A stretch of DNA of 52,286 bases from Bacteroidales bacterium (GTDB taxonomy: Bacteria > Bacteroidota > Bacteroidia > Bacteroidales > Rikenellaceae): positions 1 through 52,286 of the forward strand of contig CASPAC010000008.1 of NCBI GenBank assembly GCA_949419965.1. The letters run 5' to 3'. Shown in pieces: positions 6,963 through 16,528 of the stretch. A model generated the notes under the pieces. The model made no database searches, had not been told where the DNA came from, and was given only the letters and a program-made list of their open reading frames with translations. Each line of letters begins with the position of its first letter. The stretch's first letter is position 1. Made by a program: the position numbers and the translations under genes.

Positions 6963-8875
6963 AACGATCCCTTCTTGCCGCAGCCCTGTTGCTGACGCTT
7001 ACGGCCCGGGCTTCCCTGCCTGCCGAAACATCCGCAGCCGAGACCGACCAGCAGACGCATCCCATCGACAGCGTCGTTGTCACGGGCACCCGCTACCGCG
7101 CCGACATCCGCCACCTGCCGATGACCGTATCGACGGTCGACCGCCGGCAGATCGAACAGCGACATGAACAATCGCTGCTGCCCCTGCTGACCGAACAGGT
7201 GCCGGGACTCTTCGCCACCGGCCGCGGCATCATGGGCTACAGCGTGGCGACGGGCGCGGCAGGCCAGCTCTCGCTGCGCGGCATAGGCGGAGCGCCCCAG
7301 GCCGGACTGCCCACCACCGGGCTTATGGTGCTGATCGACGGCCATCCGCAGTACATGGGACTGATGGGCCACCCCATTGCCGACGCCTACCAGTCGATGC
7401 TGGCCGAGCGCGTCGAAGTGCTGCGCGGTCCGGCATCGGTGCTCTACGGCTCCAACGCCATGGGCGGCGTCATCAACATCGTCACCCGCAAGATGCGGCA
7501 AGAGGGAGTCGAAACGGCGCTCCACGCCGCCTACGGCTCCTACAACACGCTGCAGACCGAACTCACCAACCGCGTCAAGGCCGGCCGCTTCACCAGCGTG
7601 GTGAGCGGTTCGTACAACCGTACCGACGGCCACCGTCCCCGCATGGGATTCGGGCAATACGGCGGCTATGCCAAGCTGGGCTGCCAGCTCGGCAAGGCTT
7701 GGGAGATCTATGCCGACGTCAACATCACGCGCTTCAACGCATCGAATCCGGGCAGCATCGCCGACCCCGTTATCGACAACGATTCGCACATCATGCGCGG
7801 CATGACCTCGCTTGCGCTGCAAAACGACTACGGCAGGACCTCGGGTGCGCTGAGCTTCTTCTACAACTGGGGCCGCCACAAGATCGACGACGGCCATGCA
7901 CCCGGCGAAGCGCCCCTCGACTACCGGTTCCACTCGCGCGACGACATGCTCGGCATCTCGTGGTACCAGAGCGCCCGGCTTTTCGAAGGCAACCGCCTGA
8001 CGCTCGGCGTCGACTGGTTCCGGTTCGGCGGCCGGGCCTGGAACCGCCCGCTCGACGGCTCGGAGCGCACCATGCTGGCCGACAAAATCCAGCACGAAGC
8101 GTCCGTATACCTCGATTTGCGCCAAACCCTCGCGTCGTGGCTGGTTGTGGATGCGGGCATACGCTACGACCGCCATTCGCACGCCGGATCGCAATGGGTG
8201 CCGCAGGCAGGGCTCTCGCTGCTGCCCTCGCCGAACGCCGAACTGAAGCTCTCGGTCTCCAAAGGCTTCCGCTACCCCACCATCCGCGAAATGTACATGT
8301 TTCCGCCGCAGAACCCCGATCTGAAACCCGAACGGCTGTGGAACTACGAAATCGCCTGGTCGCAGCGGCTGTCGGAGGGGCGCGTCAGCTACGGAATCAA
8401 CCTGTTCTACATCGACGGCGAAAACCTCATCATGCGCATTCCCGTCGACGGCCGCCCCAAGAACATCAACACGGGACGCATCGCCAACGCCGGAGTCGAA
8501 GTGCAGGCGGGCTGGCGCATATCGCCGGCCTGGTCGCTCAACGCCAACTACAGCTATCTGCACATGAAGTATCCCGTGCTGGCGTCGCCCGAACACAAAC
8601 TCTACGCCGGGGCCTCCTTCGTCAAGGGGCGCTGGAACGTATCGACGGGCGTGCAATACGTCGACGGACTCTACACCGAAGTGAAGGTGAACGGCAACGG
8701 CGCCGAGAAACAGGAGCGTTTCGTGCTGTGGAACCTGCGCGGCAGTTTCCGCGTCTGCAAGATTGTGAGTATCTTTGTGCGGGGCGAAAACCTGCTGGCC
8801 CAACGCTACGAAATCAACGCCGGCTATCCGATGCCCAAAGCCACGGTGCTGGGCGGCATCGACTTGAGGTTCTGA
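6959..8875 (+). CDS. TonB-dependent outer-membrane receptor
   Basis: A 638-residue receptor. Signal peptide at residues 1-19; a TonB-box-like stretch (IDSVVVTGTR, about 38-47); plug domain to about 175, including LRGIGG, VLIDGHPQ and VEVLRGPASVLYGSNAMGG; then the beta-barrel ending in Phe. It takes up a ligand too large for porins, driven by TonB-ExbBD. It is not a SusC type: it lacks the N-terminal carboxypeptidase-like domain and has no SusD partner. Coupling to flavodoxin/DUF1893 and an ECF S component suggests uptake of a cofactor, metal chelate or vitamin; this is inference. Confidence 0.9.
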   Translation: MKRSLLAAALLLTLTARASLPAETSAAETDQQTHPIDSVVVTGTRYRADIRHLPMTVSTVDRRQIEQRHEQSLLPLLTEQVPGLFATGRGIMGYSVATGAAGQLSLRGIGGAPQAGLPTTGLMVLIDGHPQYMGLMGHPIADAYQSMLAERVEVLRGPASVLYGSNAMGGVINIVTRKMRQEGVETALHAAYGSYNTLQTELTNRVKAGRFTSVVSGSYNRTDGHRPRMGFGQYGGYAKLGCQLGKAWEIYADVNITRFNASNPGSIADPVIDNDSHIMRGMTSLALQNDYGRTSGALSFFYNWGRHKIDDGHAPGEAPLDYRFHSRDDMLGISWYQSARLFEGNRLTLGVDWFRFGGRAWNRPLDGSERTMLADKIQHEASVYLDLRQTLASWLVVDAGIRYDRHSHAGSQWVPQAGLSLLPSPNAELKLSVSKGFRYPTIREMYMFPPQNPDLKPERLWNYEIAWSQRLSEGRVSYGINLFYIDGENLIMRIPVDGRPKNINTGRIANAGVEVQAGWRISPAWSLNANYSYLHMKYPVLASPEHKLYAGASFVKGRWNVSTGVQYVDGLYTEVKVNGNGAEKQERFVLWNLRGSFRVCKIVSIFVRGENLLAQRYEINAGYPMPKATVLGGIDLRF

Positions 8876-8958
8876 TGCGGACGACACTCCATAACCCGAT
8901 AATTACCAGAAAGAAACATACTCACGAATAATAAGCAACTTAATAAATTGGGAACCGA

Positions 8959-9483
8959 ATGCAAACACTGACCGCAAAATTCCGTACGCTGGAATTCGGC
9001 GAAGCCAAAACCTATCTGGTCGCGCTCCTGTTCGTGCTGGGCAACATCGCCCTGCCGCAGTTGTGCCACACGCTCCGCATGGGCGGCCCGACGTGGCTGC
9101 CGATCTACTTCCTTACGCTTGTAGCGGCCTACAAATACGGCTGGCGCGCAGGTCTGCTGACCGCCGTGGCATCGCCCGCAGCCAATGCGCTGCTGTTCGG
9201 CATGCCGGCACCCGCCCTGCTTCCCGCCATTCTGCTCAAATCGGCGGTGTTGGCCCTTGTCGCCGGATGGACCGCCGCCCGCTTCCGCCGGGTATCGCTC
9301 CTGCTGCTGGCCGGAGTCGTGCTGATCTACCAGACGATCGGCATGCTGTGCGAATGGGCGCTTGCCGGCGATCTCAGCACCGCCATGCAGGATTTCCGAC
9401 TGGGCGTACCGGGCATGCTGCTGCAAATATTCGGCGGCCGGGCGATCATCGGAGTCATGACCCGCAACCGATACGCGAGATGA
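8959..9483 (+). CDS. ECF transporter S component (substrate unknown)
   Basis: A 174-residue integral membrane protein with about five hydrophobic segments (for example residues 19-35, 45-65, 85-105, 110-125), the size and layout of an ECF-type S subunit. S components bind a vitamin or metal in the inner membrane and use shared EcfT and EcfA subunits, which are not encoded here. Its place between a TonB receptor and an AKR suggests it moves the same ligand onward. Its stop overlaps the AKR start (ATGA). Confidence 0.75.
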   Translation: MQTLTAKFRTLEFGEAKTYLVALLFVLGNIALPQLCHTLRMGGPTWLPIYFLTLVAAYKYGWRAGLLTAVASPAANALLFGMPAPALLPAILLKSAVLALVAGWTAARFRRVSLLLLAGVVLIYQTIGMLCEWALAGDLSTAMQDFRLGVPGMLLQIFGGRAIIGVMTRNRYAR

Positions 9484-10613
9484 TGCCGGCCAAGAAACTG
9501 GGGTTCGGGTGCATGCGCCTGCCGCTCACCGACCCGGAAGACTTCACGAAAGTAGACATCGCGCAAGTCGAACGGATGGTCGACACCTTCCTGGAACGCG
9601 GGTTCACCTACTTCGACACGGCCTACATGTATCACGAATTCGAGAGCGAGAAGATCATGCGCCGCACGCTGGTCGAGCGTCACCGCCGCGACTCCTTCAC
9701 GCTGGCGTCCAAGCTGCCTACGATGTTTCTCAAGGCCGAGGGCGACCAGGAACGCATCTTCGCCGAACAGCTGGAGAAGTGCGGCGTCGGCTATTTCGAC
9801 TACTACCTGCTGCACAACCTCAATGTCTCGAACTACCGCAAGGTCGAGCAGTTCGGCAGTTTCGCTTTCGCTGCCCGCATGAAAGCCGAAGGCAAGATCC
9901 GCCATGTGGGCTTCTCGTTCCACGACAGCGCCGAACTGCTGGACGAAATCCTGACGGCCCACCCCGAAACGGAGTTCGTGCAGCTGCAGATCAACTACAT
10001 GGACTGGGACGACGAGAGCATCCAGTCGCGCAAATGCTACGAAACGGCGCGCCGCCACGGCAAACCGATCGTGGTGATGGAACCCGTCAAGGGCGGAACG
10101 CTGGCCCGACTGCCCGAGGAGGCCGAACGTCTCTTCCGCACGCACCGGCCCGACCTCTCGCCCGCCTCGTGGGCCATCCGCTACGCGGCCGGACTGGAGG
10201 GAGTGATGATGGTGCTGAGCGGCATGTCGACGATGGAGCAGCTGGAGGACAACATCTCCTACATGCAGGATTTCAAACCGCTGGACGCCGAAGAACGGGC
10301 CACGGTGGAAACGGCCGTCGGCATCATCAACCGCTCGATCGCCATCCCCTGCACCGCCTGCCGCTATTGTGTGGACGGATGCCCGAAAAAGATCGCCATA
10401 CCGGAGTATTTCGCGCTGTACAACAACGTGACGCAGTCGCTCAACAAAGGCTTCGCCGTGCAGGAGGTCTACTACGCCAACCTGACCCAGACGCACGGCC
10501 GCGCTTCGGAGTGCATCGCCTGCTGCAAATGCGAAAAGAGCTGTCCGCAGCACCTCCCGATCGTCGAACACCTCCGGCAGGTGTCGGCGAAATTCGACGG
10601 ACCTGCGCTCTGA
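9480..10613 (+). CDS. 4Fe-4S aldo/keto reductase
   Basis: A 377-residue protein: N-terminal AKR barrel (GFGCMRLP, FDTAYMYH with catalytic-type Asp/Tyr, LASKLP) and a C-terminal ferredoxin-like tail with CTACRYCVDGCPKKI and CIACCKCEKSCPQHLPI, i.e. two intact cluster sites. This is the COG1453 type, which couples reduction of carbonyls or unknown substrates to iron-sulfur electron transfer. Two ATGs lie in tandem at 9480 and 9483; 9480 is preferred because it overlaps the previous stop as ATGA. Last gene of the flavodoxin run and the intact counterpart of the 5511-5870 fragment. Confidence 0.9.
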   Translation: MMPAKKLGFGCMRLPLTDPEDFTKVDIAQVERMVDTFLERGFTYFDTAYMYHEFESEKIMRRTLVERHRRDSFTLASKLPTMFLKAEGDQERIFAEQLEKCGVGYFDYYLLHNLNVSNYRKVEQFGSFAFAARMKAEGKIRHVGFSFHDSAELLDEILTAHPETEFVQLQINYMDWDDESIQSRKCYETARRHGKPIVVMEPVKGGTLARLPEEAERLFRTHRPDLSPASWAIRYAAGLEGVMMVLSGMSTMEQLEDNISYMQDFKPLDAEERATVETAVGIINRSIAIPCTACRYCVDGCPKKIAIPEYFALYNNVTQSLNKGFAVQEVYYANLTQTHGRASECIACCKCEKSCPQHLPIVEHLRQVSAKFDGPAL

Positions 10614-10634
10614 CCGCAGCGCAGCCCTGCAAGC

Positions 10635-10674
10635 AAAAGGAGGTTTTCAGCATCGTGGCTGAAAACCTCCTTTT
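10635..10674 (+). terminator. bidirectional terminator
   Basis: AAAAGGAGGTTTTCAG (10635-10650), an 8-base loop, CTGAAAACCTCCTTTT (10659-10674): a perfect 16-bp stem with A and T flanks. It can end both the plus-strand AKR and the converging AraC gene. Confidence 0.92.
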
Positions 10675-10692
10675 TCGTAACGGCCATGCCGG

Positions 10693-11589
10693 TCAGTCGG
10701 GCTTCCTGTACTCTTTGGGCGTAAGTCCCGTCGCCTTTTTGAAAAGACGCGAGAAATGCTGCGGATATTTGAATCCCAATTCGTAGGCGACCTCGCTCAC
10801 CGACTTGCGGGCATCGAAAATCCGCTCCTTGGCCATGTCGATCAATTTCGACTGGATATGCTCCTGCGCCGTGCGGCCCGTCTCCTTCTTGATGAGATCG
10901 CCGAAATAGTTGGCCGACAGATGAAGCTGCCCGGCGCAGTATTTCACCGATGGCAGGCCCTCGGTCCGGGGCTTCTCCGAGGCGAAATAGTCGTCGAGCA
11001 GACGTTCGAAACGGATCAGAACGTCGCTGTTGACACACCCGCGCGTGATGAACTGCCTTTCGTAGAAGCGCACGCAATAATCGAGCAGCAGCTCGATGTT
11101 GGCCGTTATGAGCCGCTGGGTGTGCTTGTCGACGGCGTGCTCGGTCTCGGTGCGTATCTTGTGCAGGCAGTCGATGACGATCTCCCGCTCCTGCTCCGAG
11201 AGGTGGAGCGCCTCGTTGGCCTCGTAGGAAAAGAACGAATAGTTGCGCATGTTGCGCCCGAGCGACGTTCCGCGGATCAGATCGGGATGGAAGACGAGCG
11301 CCCATCCCTTGGGCTGGAACAGCTCGCCGTTGTCCTCCACGCCCGCCACCTGCCCGGGCGCGATGCTGACGATGGTGCCCTCCTGGTAGTCGTAATACTG
11401 GCGGCCGTAGATCATATTGCCGCACTTCACGTCCTTGAGGAACAAGGCATAGAAACCGAACGTGTGACGGTAGCGGCGGATCATGCGGGCCTGCGACAGG
11501 TCGATGACCGAGACCAGCGGATGGAGCGTCTCGACGCCCATCAGTTCGTTGTACTCGAAAACATGCTCGAAATGCTCGATCGGATTCAT
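10693..11589 (-). CDS. AraC family transcriptional regulator
   Basis: A 298-residue regulator: an N-terminal cupin-like sensor (residues 1-170) and a C-terminal double helix-turn-helix, with HLSANYFGDLIKKETG as the first HTH and VSEVAYELGFKYPQHFSRLFKK followed by TGLTPKEYR as the second. It converges on the redox/uptake operon across a shared terminator. A promoter (11613-11620) and two 9-base direct repeats at a 21-base step (11657-11686) lie upstream. The same word recurs at the flavodoxin promoter, so it probably regulates itself and that operon. Control of the adjacent hut operon is not supported by any matching site. Confidence 0.9.
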   Translation of the reverse strand: MNPIEHFEHVFEYNELMGVETLHPLVSVIDLSQARMIRRYRHTFGFYALFLKDVKCGNMIYGRQYYDYQEGTIVSIAPGQVAGVEDNGELFQPKGWALVFHPDLIRGTSLGRNMRNYSFFSYEANEALHLSEQEREIVIDCLHKIRTETEHAVDKHTQRLITANIELLLDYCVRFYERQFITRGCVNSDVLIRFERLLDDYFASEKPRTEGLPSVKYCAGQLHLSANYFGDLIKKETGRTAQEHIQSKLIDMAKERIFDARKSVSEVAYELGFKYPQHFSRLFKKATGLTPKEYRKPD

Positions 11590-11612
11590 AGCTGAACAAG
11601 GGTTGTGCAGTG

Positions 11613-11620
11613 CAAATGTA
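11613..11620 (-). promoter_or_regulatory. -7 box of the AraC gene
   Basis: TACATTTG on the minus strand, a perfect TAnnTTTG element, 24 bases before the ATG at 11589. Confidence 0.65.
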
Positions 11621-11656
11621 ACATGAAAGCCGCCTTTTTCAGCGCACCGGGCGCCG

Positions 11657-11690
11657 TTCCGGTAACAATGGTAGCAATTCCGGTAATCCG
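11657..11690 (-). promoter_or_regulatory. direct-repeat operator upstream of the AraC gene
   Basis: TTCCGGTAA occurs at 11657-11665 and again at 11678-11686, start to start 21 bases (two helical turns), upstream of the -7 box. AraC-family dimers typically bind such in-phase direct repeats. The second copy extends to TTCCGGTAATCCG, shared with the flavodoxin promoter. Confidence 0.6.
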
Positions 11691-11770
11691 TCTACGGAAT
11701 GCGGCGCCCGAGGACGGCCGGACATCGCGAACCGGACCGGAAATCCCGTGCCGCCAGACTGCATGTGCGG

Positions 11771-13012
11771 CTACTCCGCATACTCCCCGCCGCGCAGGAA
11801 CACCCGCCGGATCAGCGGGGTCTGGTAGGCATAGGAGAAGAACTCGACCGACGGCATCGGGTCGGTGAGGAAGAAGTTGGCGGCCTTGCCGCGGGTGATC
11901 GAACCGTATTCGTCGCTCAGCCCCATGGCATAGGCGCTGTTGAGCGTGGCGGCGTTGAGCGCTTCGGCAGGAGTCATCTTCATGCGGATCGAGGCCAGCG
12001 AGACGACCATGCGCATGTTGCCCGAAGGCGAAGAACCGGGGTTGTAGTCCGATGCCAGGGCGACGCCCAGCCCGGCCCGGATCATGTCGCGGGCCGGCGG
12101 ATAGCTCATGCCGAGGAAGAACGCGGCGCCGGGCAGCAAAGTGGGCATGGTGGCCGAACCGCGCAGGGCCTCGATCTCCTCAGCGCCCATGCGCTCAAGG
12201 TGGTCGACCGACAATGCGCCATGGGCCACGCCCGCCTGCACGCCGCCCGACACGGCCAACTCGTTGGCGTGGATCTTGGCCCGCAGGCCCAGACTGCGGC
12301 CTGCTTCGATGATGCGGACCGTTTCGTCGACCGTGAAGAAGCCCTCGTCGCAGAAGACATCGACGAAATCGGCCAGCCCCTCGCGCGCCACGGCCGGCAA
12401 CATCTCGTTGCAAACCAGGTCGACGTACTCCTTCTGCCGCCCGACGTAGGCCCGGGCCACGGCATGCGCCCCGAGGAAAGTAGCGCGCACGGCCAAAGGC
12501 GCCGTCTCACGGATACGCCGGATGACGCGCAACATTTTCAGCTCGTCTTCGGTCGAAAGACCGTAACCGCTCTTGATCTCCACGCAGCCGGTGCCCATGC
12601 GGATGATTTCGCGCACGCGGGCCATGGCCTGGCTGTAAAGCTCCTCCTCGGAGGTCGCGTGCAGGCGGTCGGCCGAGTTGAGAATGCCGCCGCCGCGTTT
12701 GGCGATCTCCTCGTAGCTCAGCCCGGCGATCTTGTCCAGAAACTCCTGCTCGCGGCTTCCGGCATAGACCAGGTGGGTGTGCGAATCGCAGAACGACGGA
12801 AAGAGCATGCCGCCGCCGGCATCGACGACCTGCGCCCCGTCGCCGGAGGGACAATCGGACATGCGGCCGAACGCGGCGATGCGCCCCTCGTCGGCCAGCA
12901 GCCAAGCCTCGTCGAGCGTCTCCAGCCGCGACATCTCCTCGCCGCAGAGACGCAGACACCCGGCGGGCCGGATGCCGACGATCCTGCCGATGTTTCTAAC
13001 AAGCAGTTTCAT
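11771..13012 (-). CDS. hutI: imidazolonepropionase
   Basis: A 413-residue amidohydrolase. Seen: metal-binding FCDSHTHLVYAGSRE near residues 73-87, GCVEIKSGYGL in the middle, then DVFCDEGFF, HANELA and the SDYNPGSSP C-terminal metal region. It hydrolyses 4-imidazolone-5-propanoate to N-formimidoyl-L-glutamate, the third step of histidine breakdown. Its ATG overlaps the end of hutH by 17 bases, so it is co-translated. Last gene of the hut operon; no strong terminator is visible after it. Confidence 0.95.
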   Translation of the reverse strand: MKLLVRNIGRIVGIRPAGCLRLCGEEMSRLETLDEAWLLADEGRIAAFGRMSDCPSGDGAQVVDAGGGMLFPSFCDSHTHLVYAGSREQEFLDKIAGLSYEEIAKRGGGILNSADRLHATSEEELYSQAMARVREIIRMGTGCVEIKSGYGLSTEDELKMLRVIRRIRETAPLAVRATFLGAHAVARAYVGRQKEYVDLVCNEMLPAVAREGLADFVDVFCDEGFFTVDETVRIIEAGRSLGLRAKIHANELAVSGGVQAGVAHGALSVDHLERMGAEEIEALRGSATMPTLLPGAAFFLGMSYPPARDMIRAGLGVALASDYNPGSSPSGNMRMVVSLASIRMKMTPAEALNAATLNSAYAMGLSDEYGSITRGKAANFFLTDPMPSVEFFSYAYQTPLIRRVFLRGGEYAE

Positions 13013-14486
13013 GACTCAAGAATTCGACCGAAGATTCGATATGGGGATACATCACCGTATCGTCGATGATGAAAGGCACCTTCTGGCGGTAGTCGGCCAA
13101 GAGACGTTCGAGCAGGGGCGACGTACGGAGCGGGCGCCGGAACTCGAACGCCTGCGCGGCGTTGAAAAGCTCGATGGCCAGCACGCGGCGCGTGTTGCCC
13201 ACGACGCGGTAGAGTTTGGTGGCGGCATTGGAACCCATGCTGACGTGGTCCTCCTGCCCCTGCGACGAGGGAATCGAATCGACCGACGCGGGCATGCAGA
13301 GCCCTTTCGACTGGCTGACGATCGAGGCGGCGGCATACTGCGGGATCATGAAGCCGCTGTTGAGCCCCGGCTTGGCCACCAGGAAACTGGGCAGGCCGCG
13401 CGTACCGGAAATCAACTTGTAGATGCGCCGCTCGGAGATATTGCCCAGCTCGGCCACAGCGATGGCCAGGAAATCCATGGCCAGAGCGATGGGCTGGCCG
13501 TGGAAATTGCCGGCCGAGACGACCGTGTCTTCGTCGGGGAAGACGGTCGGATTGTCGGTCGCAGAGTTGATCTCGGTGGTGAGGACGCTTTCCACGTAGT
13601 CGATCGTATCCTTCGAAGCGCCGTGCACCTGCGGGATGCAACGGAACGAATAGGGGTCCTGCACATGCTGTTTCTCGCGGGCGATCATCTCGCTGCCCTC
13701 CAGCAGACGGCGGAAGTTGCGGGCCGTGGCCAGCTGCCCCTTGTGGGCGCGGACCAGGTGCACCTCGTCGCAGAAAGGCTCGATCCGGCCGTCGAAAGCG
13801 TCGAGCGACAAGGCGCCGACCGCATCGGCCCACTCGCTCAGCCTGCGCGCCTCGATAACCGACCACACGCCATAGGCGGCCATGAACTGCGTGCCGTTGA
13901 GCAGTGCGAGCCCCTCTTTCGACTGCAACTCGACGGGCTGCCACCCCATTTCGGCCAACACCTCGGCGGAATCGCGCTCCTCGCCCCGGAACACGACCTT
14001 GCCGAGCCCCAGCAGCGGCAGGCTCATGTGGGCCAGCGGCGCCAGATCGCCCGAAGCGCCGAGCGAACCCTGCTGGTAGATGACGGGCAGGATGTCGTTG
14101 TTGAAGAAATCGACCAGCCGCTCGACCGTGGCGAGCTGAACGCCCGAATGGCCGTAGGAGAGCGACTGGATTTTCAGCAGCAGAATCAACCGCACGATGT
14201 CGGCGGGCACGCGCCCGCCCGTGCCGCAGGCGTGCGACATGACGAGGTTCTTCTGCAACTGCGCCAGGTCGTCGCTCCCGACCGAAATGTTGCACAGCGA
14301 ACCGAAGCCCGTAGTGATGCCGTAGACAGGACGCTCGGGATTCTCCATCTTGCGGTCGAGGTATTCGCGGCAGCGGACGATGCGCCGGCGGGCGTCGTCG
14401 GAGAGCGCCAGGCGCAGGTGTTTTTCGAGGATTTCGCGAACCCGGCCGATCGAAAGATGCTCGGCGGAAATATGGTGAAGTTCCAT
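12996..14486 (-). CDS. hutH: histidine ammonia-lyase
   Basis: A 496-residue enzyme with the self-cyclising Ala144-Ser145-Gly146 (in GSLGASGDLAPLAH) that forms the MIO prosthetic group, and the catalytic Tyr in VYGITTGFG near residue 55. It deaminates L-histidine to trans-urocanate. Length is normal for the family. It starts 22 bases after hutU and overlaps hutI. Confidence 0.96.
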   Translation of the reverse strand: MELHHISAEHLSIGRVREILEKHLRLALSDDARRRIVRCREYLDRKMENPERPVYGITTGFGSLCNISVGSDDLAQLQKNLVMSHACGTGGRVPADIVRLILLLKIQSLSYGHSGVQLATVERLVDFFNNDILPVIYQQGSLGASGDLAPLAHMSLPLLGLGKVVFRGEERDSAEVLAEMGWQPVELQSKEGLALLNGTQFMAAYGVWSVIEARRLSEWADAVGALSLDAFDGRIEPFCDEVHLVRAHKGQLATARNFRRLLEGSEMIAREKQHVQDPYSFRCIPQVHGASKDTIDYVESVLTTEINSATDNPTVFPDEDTVVSAGNFHGQPIALAMDFLAIAVAELGNISERRIYKLISGTRGLPSFLVAKPGLNSGFMIPQYAAASIVSQSKGLCMPASVDSIPSSQGQEDHVSMGSNAATKLYRVVGNTRRVLAIELFNAAQAFEFRRPLRTSPLLERLLADYRQKVPFIIDDTVMYPHIESSVEFLSHETAC

Positions 14487-14508
14487 GTGAGATTGCGGAT
14501 GTTAAACG

Positions 14509-16524
14509 TTATTCATTCAATATGTTGCGTATCAGGTTCTCGTCGGCCTGGCTGGGCAGCGTGACCTGCAGGCCGGGCGTACGTGCCATCTCGCGGCGGA
14601 TGGCCGCGAGCGCCCCTTCGTTGCGGGCCCAGCCGCGGCGTGCGATGCCGTTGTTGACATCCCAGAAGAGCATCTCGCGGATGCGGCGGTCGGAATCCTC
14701 CGAACCGTCGATCACCATGCCGAAACCGCCGTTGATGACCTCGCCCCAGCCCACGCCGCCGCCGTTGTGGATCGAAACCCACGTAGCACCGCGGAACGAA
14801 TCGCCGATGACGTTCTGCACGGCCATGTCGGCCGTTCGCGACGAACCGTCGCAGATGTTCGACGTCTCGCGGTAAGGCGAATCGGTGCCCGAGACGTCGT
14901 GGTGGTCGCGGCCCAGGACCACGGGGGCCGAAAGGCGTCCGTCGGCGATGGCCCGGTTGAAAGCCAACGCTATTTTGGTGCGGCCCTCGCAGTCGGCATA
15001 GAGGATGCGGGCCTGCGAACCGACGACGAGGCGGTTCCGCCCGGCCTCGCGGATCCAATGGATGTTGTCGTCGAGCTGGCCCTTGATCTCGTCGGGGGCC
15101 GTGCGGCGTATCTCCTCCAGAACTTCGGCGGCGAGCCGGTCGGTCAGCTCCAGGTCCTCGGGCTTGCCGGAGGTGCAGACCCAGCGGAACGGGCCGAACC
15201 CGTAGTCGAAGAACATGGGGCCCATGATGTCCTGCACGTAGGAGGGATAGCGGAAGCGTCCGCCCTCGCCCACCACGGCGGCACCGGCGCGCGAGGCCTC
15301 CAACAGAAAGGCGTTGCCGTAGTCGAAAAAGTACATGTCGCGCGCCGTGAGCTTGTTGATGGCGTCGGCCTGCCGGCGCAGCGACTCCTGCACGCACTCG
15401 CGGAAGCGGGCAGGCTCCTCGGCCATCATCTTGTTGGAAGCCTCGTAGCTCAGCCCGACAGGATAATAACCGCCTGCCCAAGGGTTGTGGAGCGACGTCT
15501 GGTCGGAACCGAGGTCGACGGCGATCTCCTCCTCAGCGAGCCGCTCCCAAAGGTCGACGACGTTGCCGACATAGGCCAGCGAGACGACCTCTTTTTCGCT
15601 GACAGCCCGACGGATGCGCGGCATCAGCTCGTCCAGCGACTCGTGGAGTTCGTCGATCCACCCCTGCTCGTGGCGCTTGGCGGCGGCCTTGGGGTTGATC
15701 TCGGCGATCACCGACACGACGCCCGAGATGTTGCCCGCCTTGGGCTGGGCGCCCGACATGCCGCCGAGACCCGACGAGACGAACAGCATGCCGCGCGTGT
15801 CGCTGCGGCCGTTCGTGAAACGCTTGCGGGCGGCGTTCAACACCGTGATGGTCGTACCGTGGACGATGCCCTGCGGCCCGATGTACATGTACGATCCGGC
15901 GGTCATCTGCCCGTATTGCGAAACACCGAGGGCGTTCATGCGCTCCCAGTCGTCGGGTTTCGAGTAGTTGGGAATCACCATGCCGTTGGTCACGACCACG
16001 CGCGGCGCATCGGGGTGCGACGGGAAGAGTCCGAGCGGATGCCCCGAATACATCACCAGCGTCTGCCGGTCGGTCATCTCCGACAGGTATTTCATCGTCA
16101 GCCGGTACTGCGCCCAGTTCTGGAACACGGCGCCGTTGCCGCCGTAGGTGATCAGTTCGTGGGGATGCTGCGCCACAGCCTTGTCGAGGTTGTTCTGGAT
16201 CATCATCATGATGGCCGCGGCCTGCCGGCAGCGGGCCGGATACTCGTCGATGGGCCGGGCATACATCTCGTAGTCCGGGCGCAGGCGGTACATGTAGATG
16301 CGGCCGTACTTGCGCAACTCCTCGGCGAACTCCCGGATCAGAACGGCATGATGCTTCTCCGGGAAGTAGCGCAAGGCATTCTTCAAGGCCAGCACCCGTT
16401 CCTCGGGCGTCAGAATCTCCTTGCGGCGCGGGGCATGGTTGATCTGTTTGTCGTAAGGTTTCACGGCCGGCAGCCTGTCGGGAATGCCGGCGCGAATATC
16501 GGCTTGAAACTCCTGCAAAGTCAT
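14509..16524 (-). CDS. hutU: urocanate hydratase
   Basis: A 671-residue urocanase, the long form seen in Bacteroidetes rather than the roughly 550-residue Bacillus/Pseudomonas form. Seen: ITYGGNGAVFQNWAQY, MYSGHPLG, GPQGIVHGT and SGLGGMSGAQPKAGN for binding of the NAD+ cofactor, and a C-terminal GGVGWGEV segment. It hydrates urocanate to imidazolonepropionate. The ATG at 16524 is chosen: it lies 4 bases after the FTCD stop and begins MTLQEFQ; the frame continues upstream inside FTCD without meaning. Confidence 0.95.
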   Translation of the reverse strand: MTLQEFQADIRAGIPDRLPAVKPYDKQINHAPRRKEILTPEERVLALKNALRYFPEKHHAVLIREFAEELRKYGRIYMYRLRPDYEMYARPIDEYPARCRQAAAIMMMIQNNLDKAVAQHPHELITYGGNGAVFQNWAQYRLTMKYLSEMTDRQTLVMYSGHPLGLFPSHPDAPRVVVTNGMVIPNYSKPDDWERMNALGVSQYGQMTAGSYMYIGPQGIVHGTTITVLNAARKRFTNGRSDTRGMLFVSSGLGGMSGAQPKAGNISGVVSVIAEINPKAAAKRHEQGWIDELHESLDELMPRIRRAVSEKEVVSLAYVGNVVDLWERLAEEEIAVDLGSDQTSLHNPWAGGYYPVGLSYEASNKMMAEEPARFRECVQESLRRQADAINKLTARDMYFFDYGNAFLLEASRAGAAVVGEGGRFRYPSYVQDIMGPMFFDYGFGPFRWVCTSGKPEDLELTDRLAAEVLEEIRRTAPDEIKGQLDDNIHWIREAGRNRLVVGSQARILYADCEGRTKIALAFNRAIADGRLSAPVVLGRDHHDVSGTDSPYRETSNICDGSSRTADMAVQNVIGDSFRGATWVSIHNGGGVGWGEVINGGFGMVIDGSEDSDRRIREMLFWDVNNGIARRGWARNEGALAAIRREMARTPGLQVTLPSQADENLIRNILNE

Positions 16525-16528
16525 ATGC

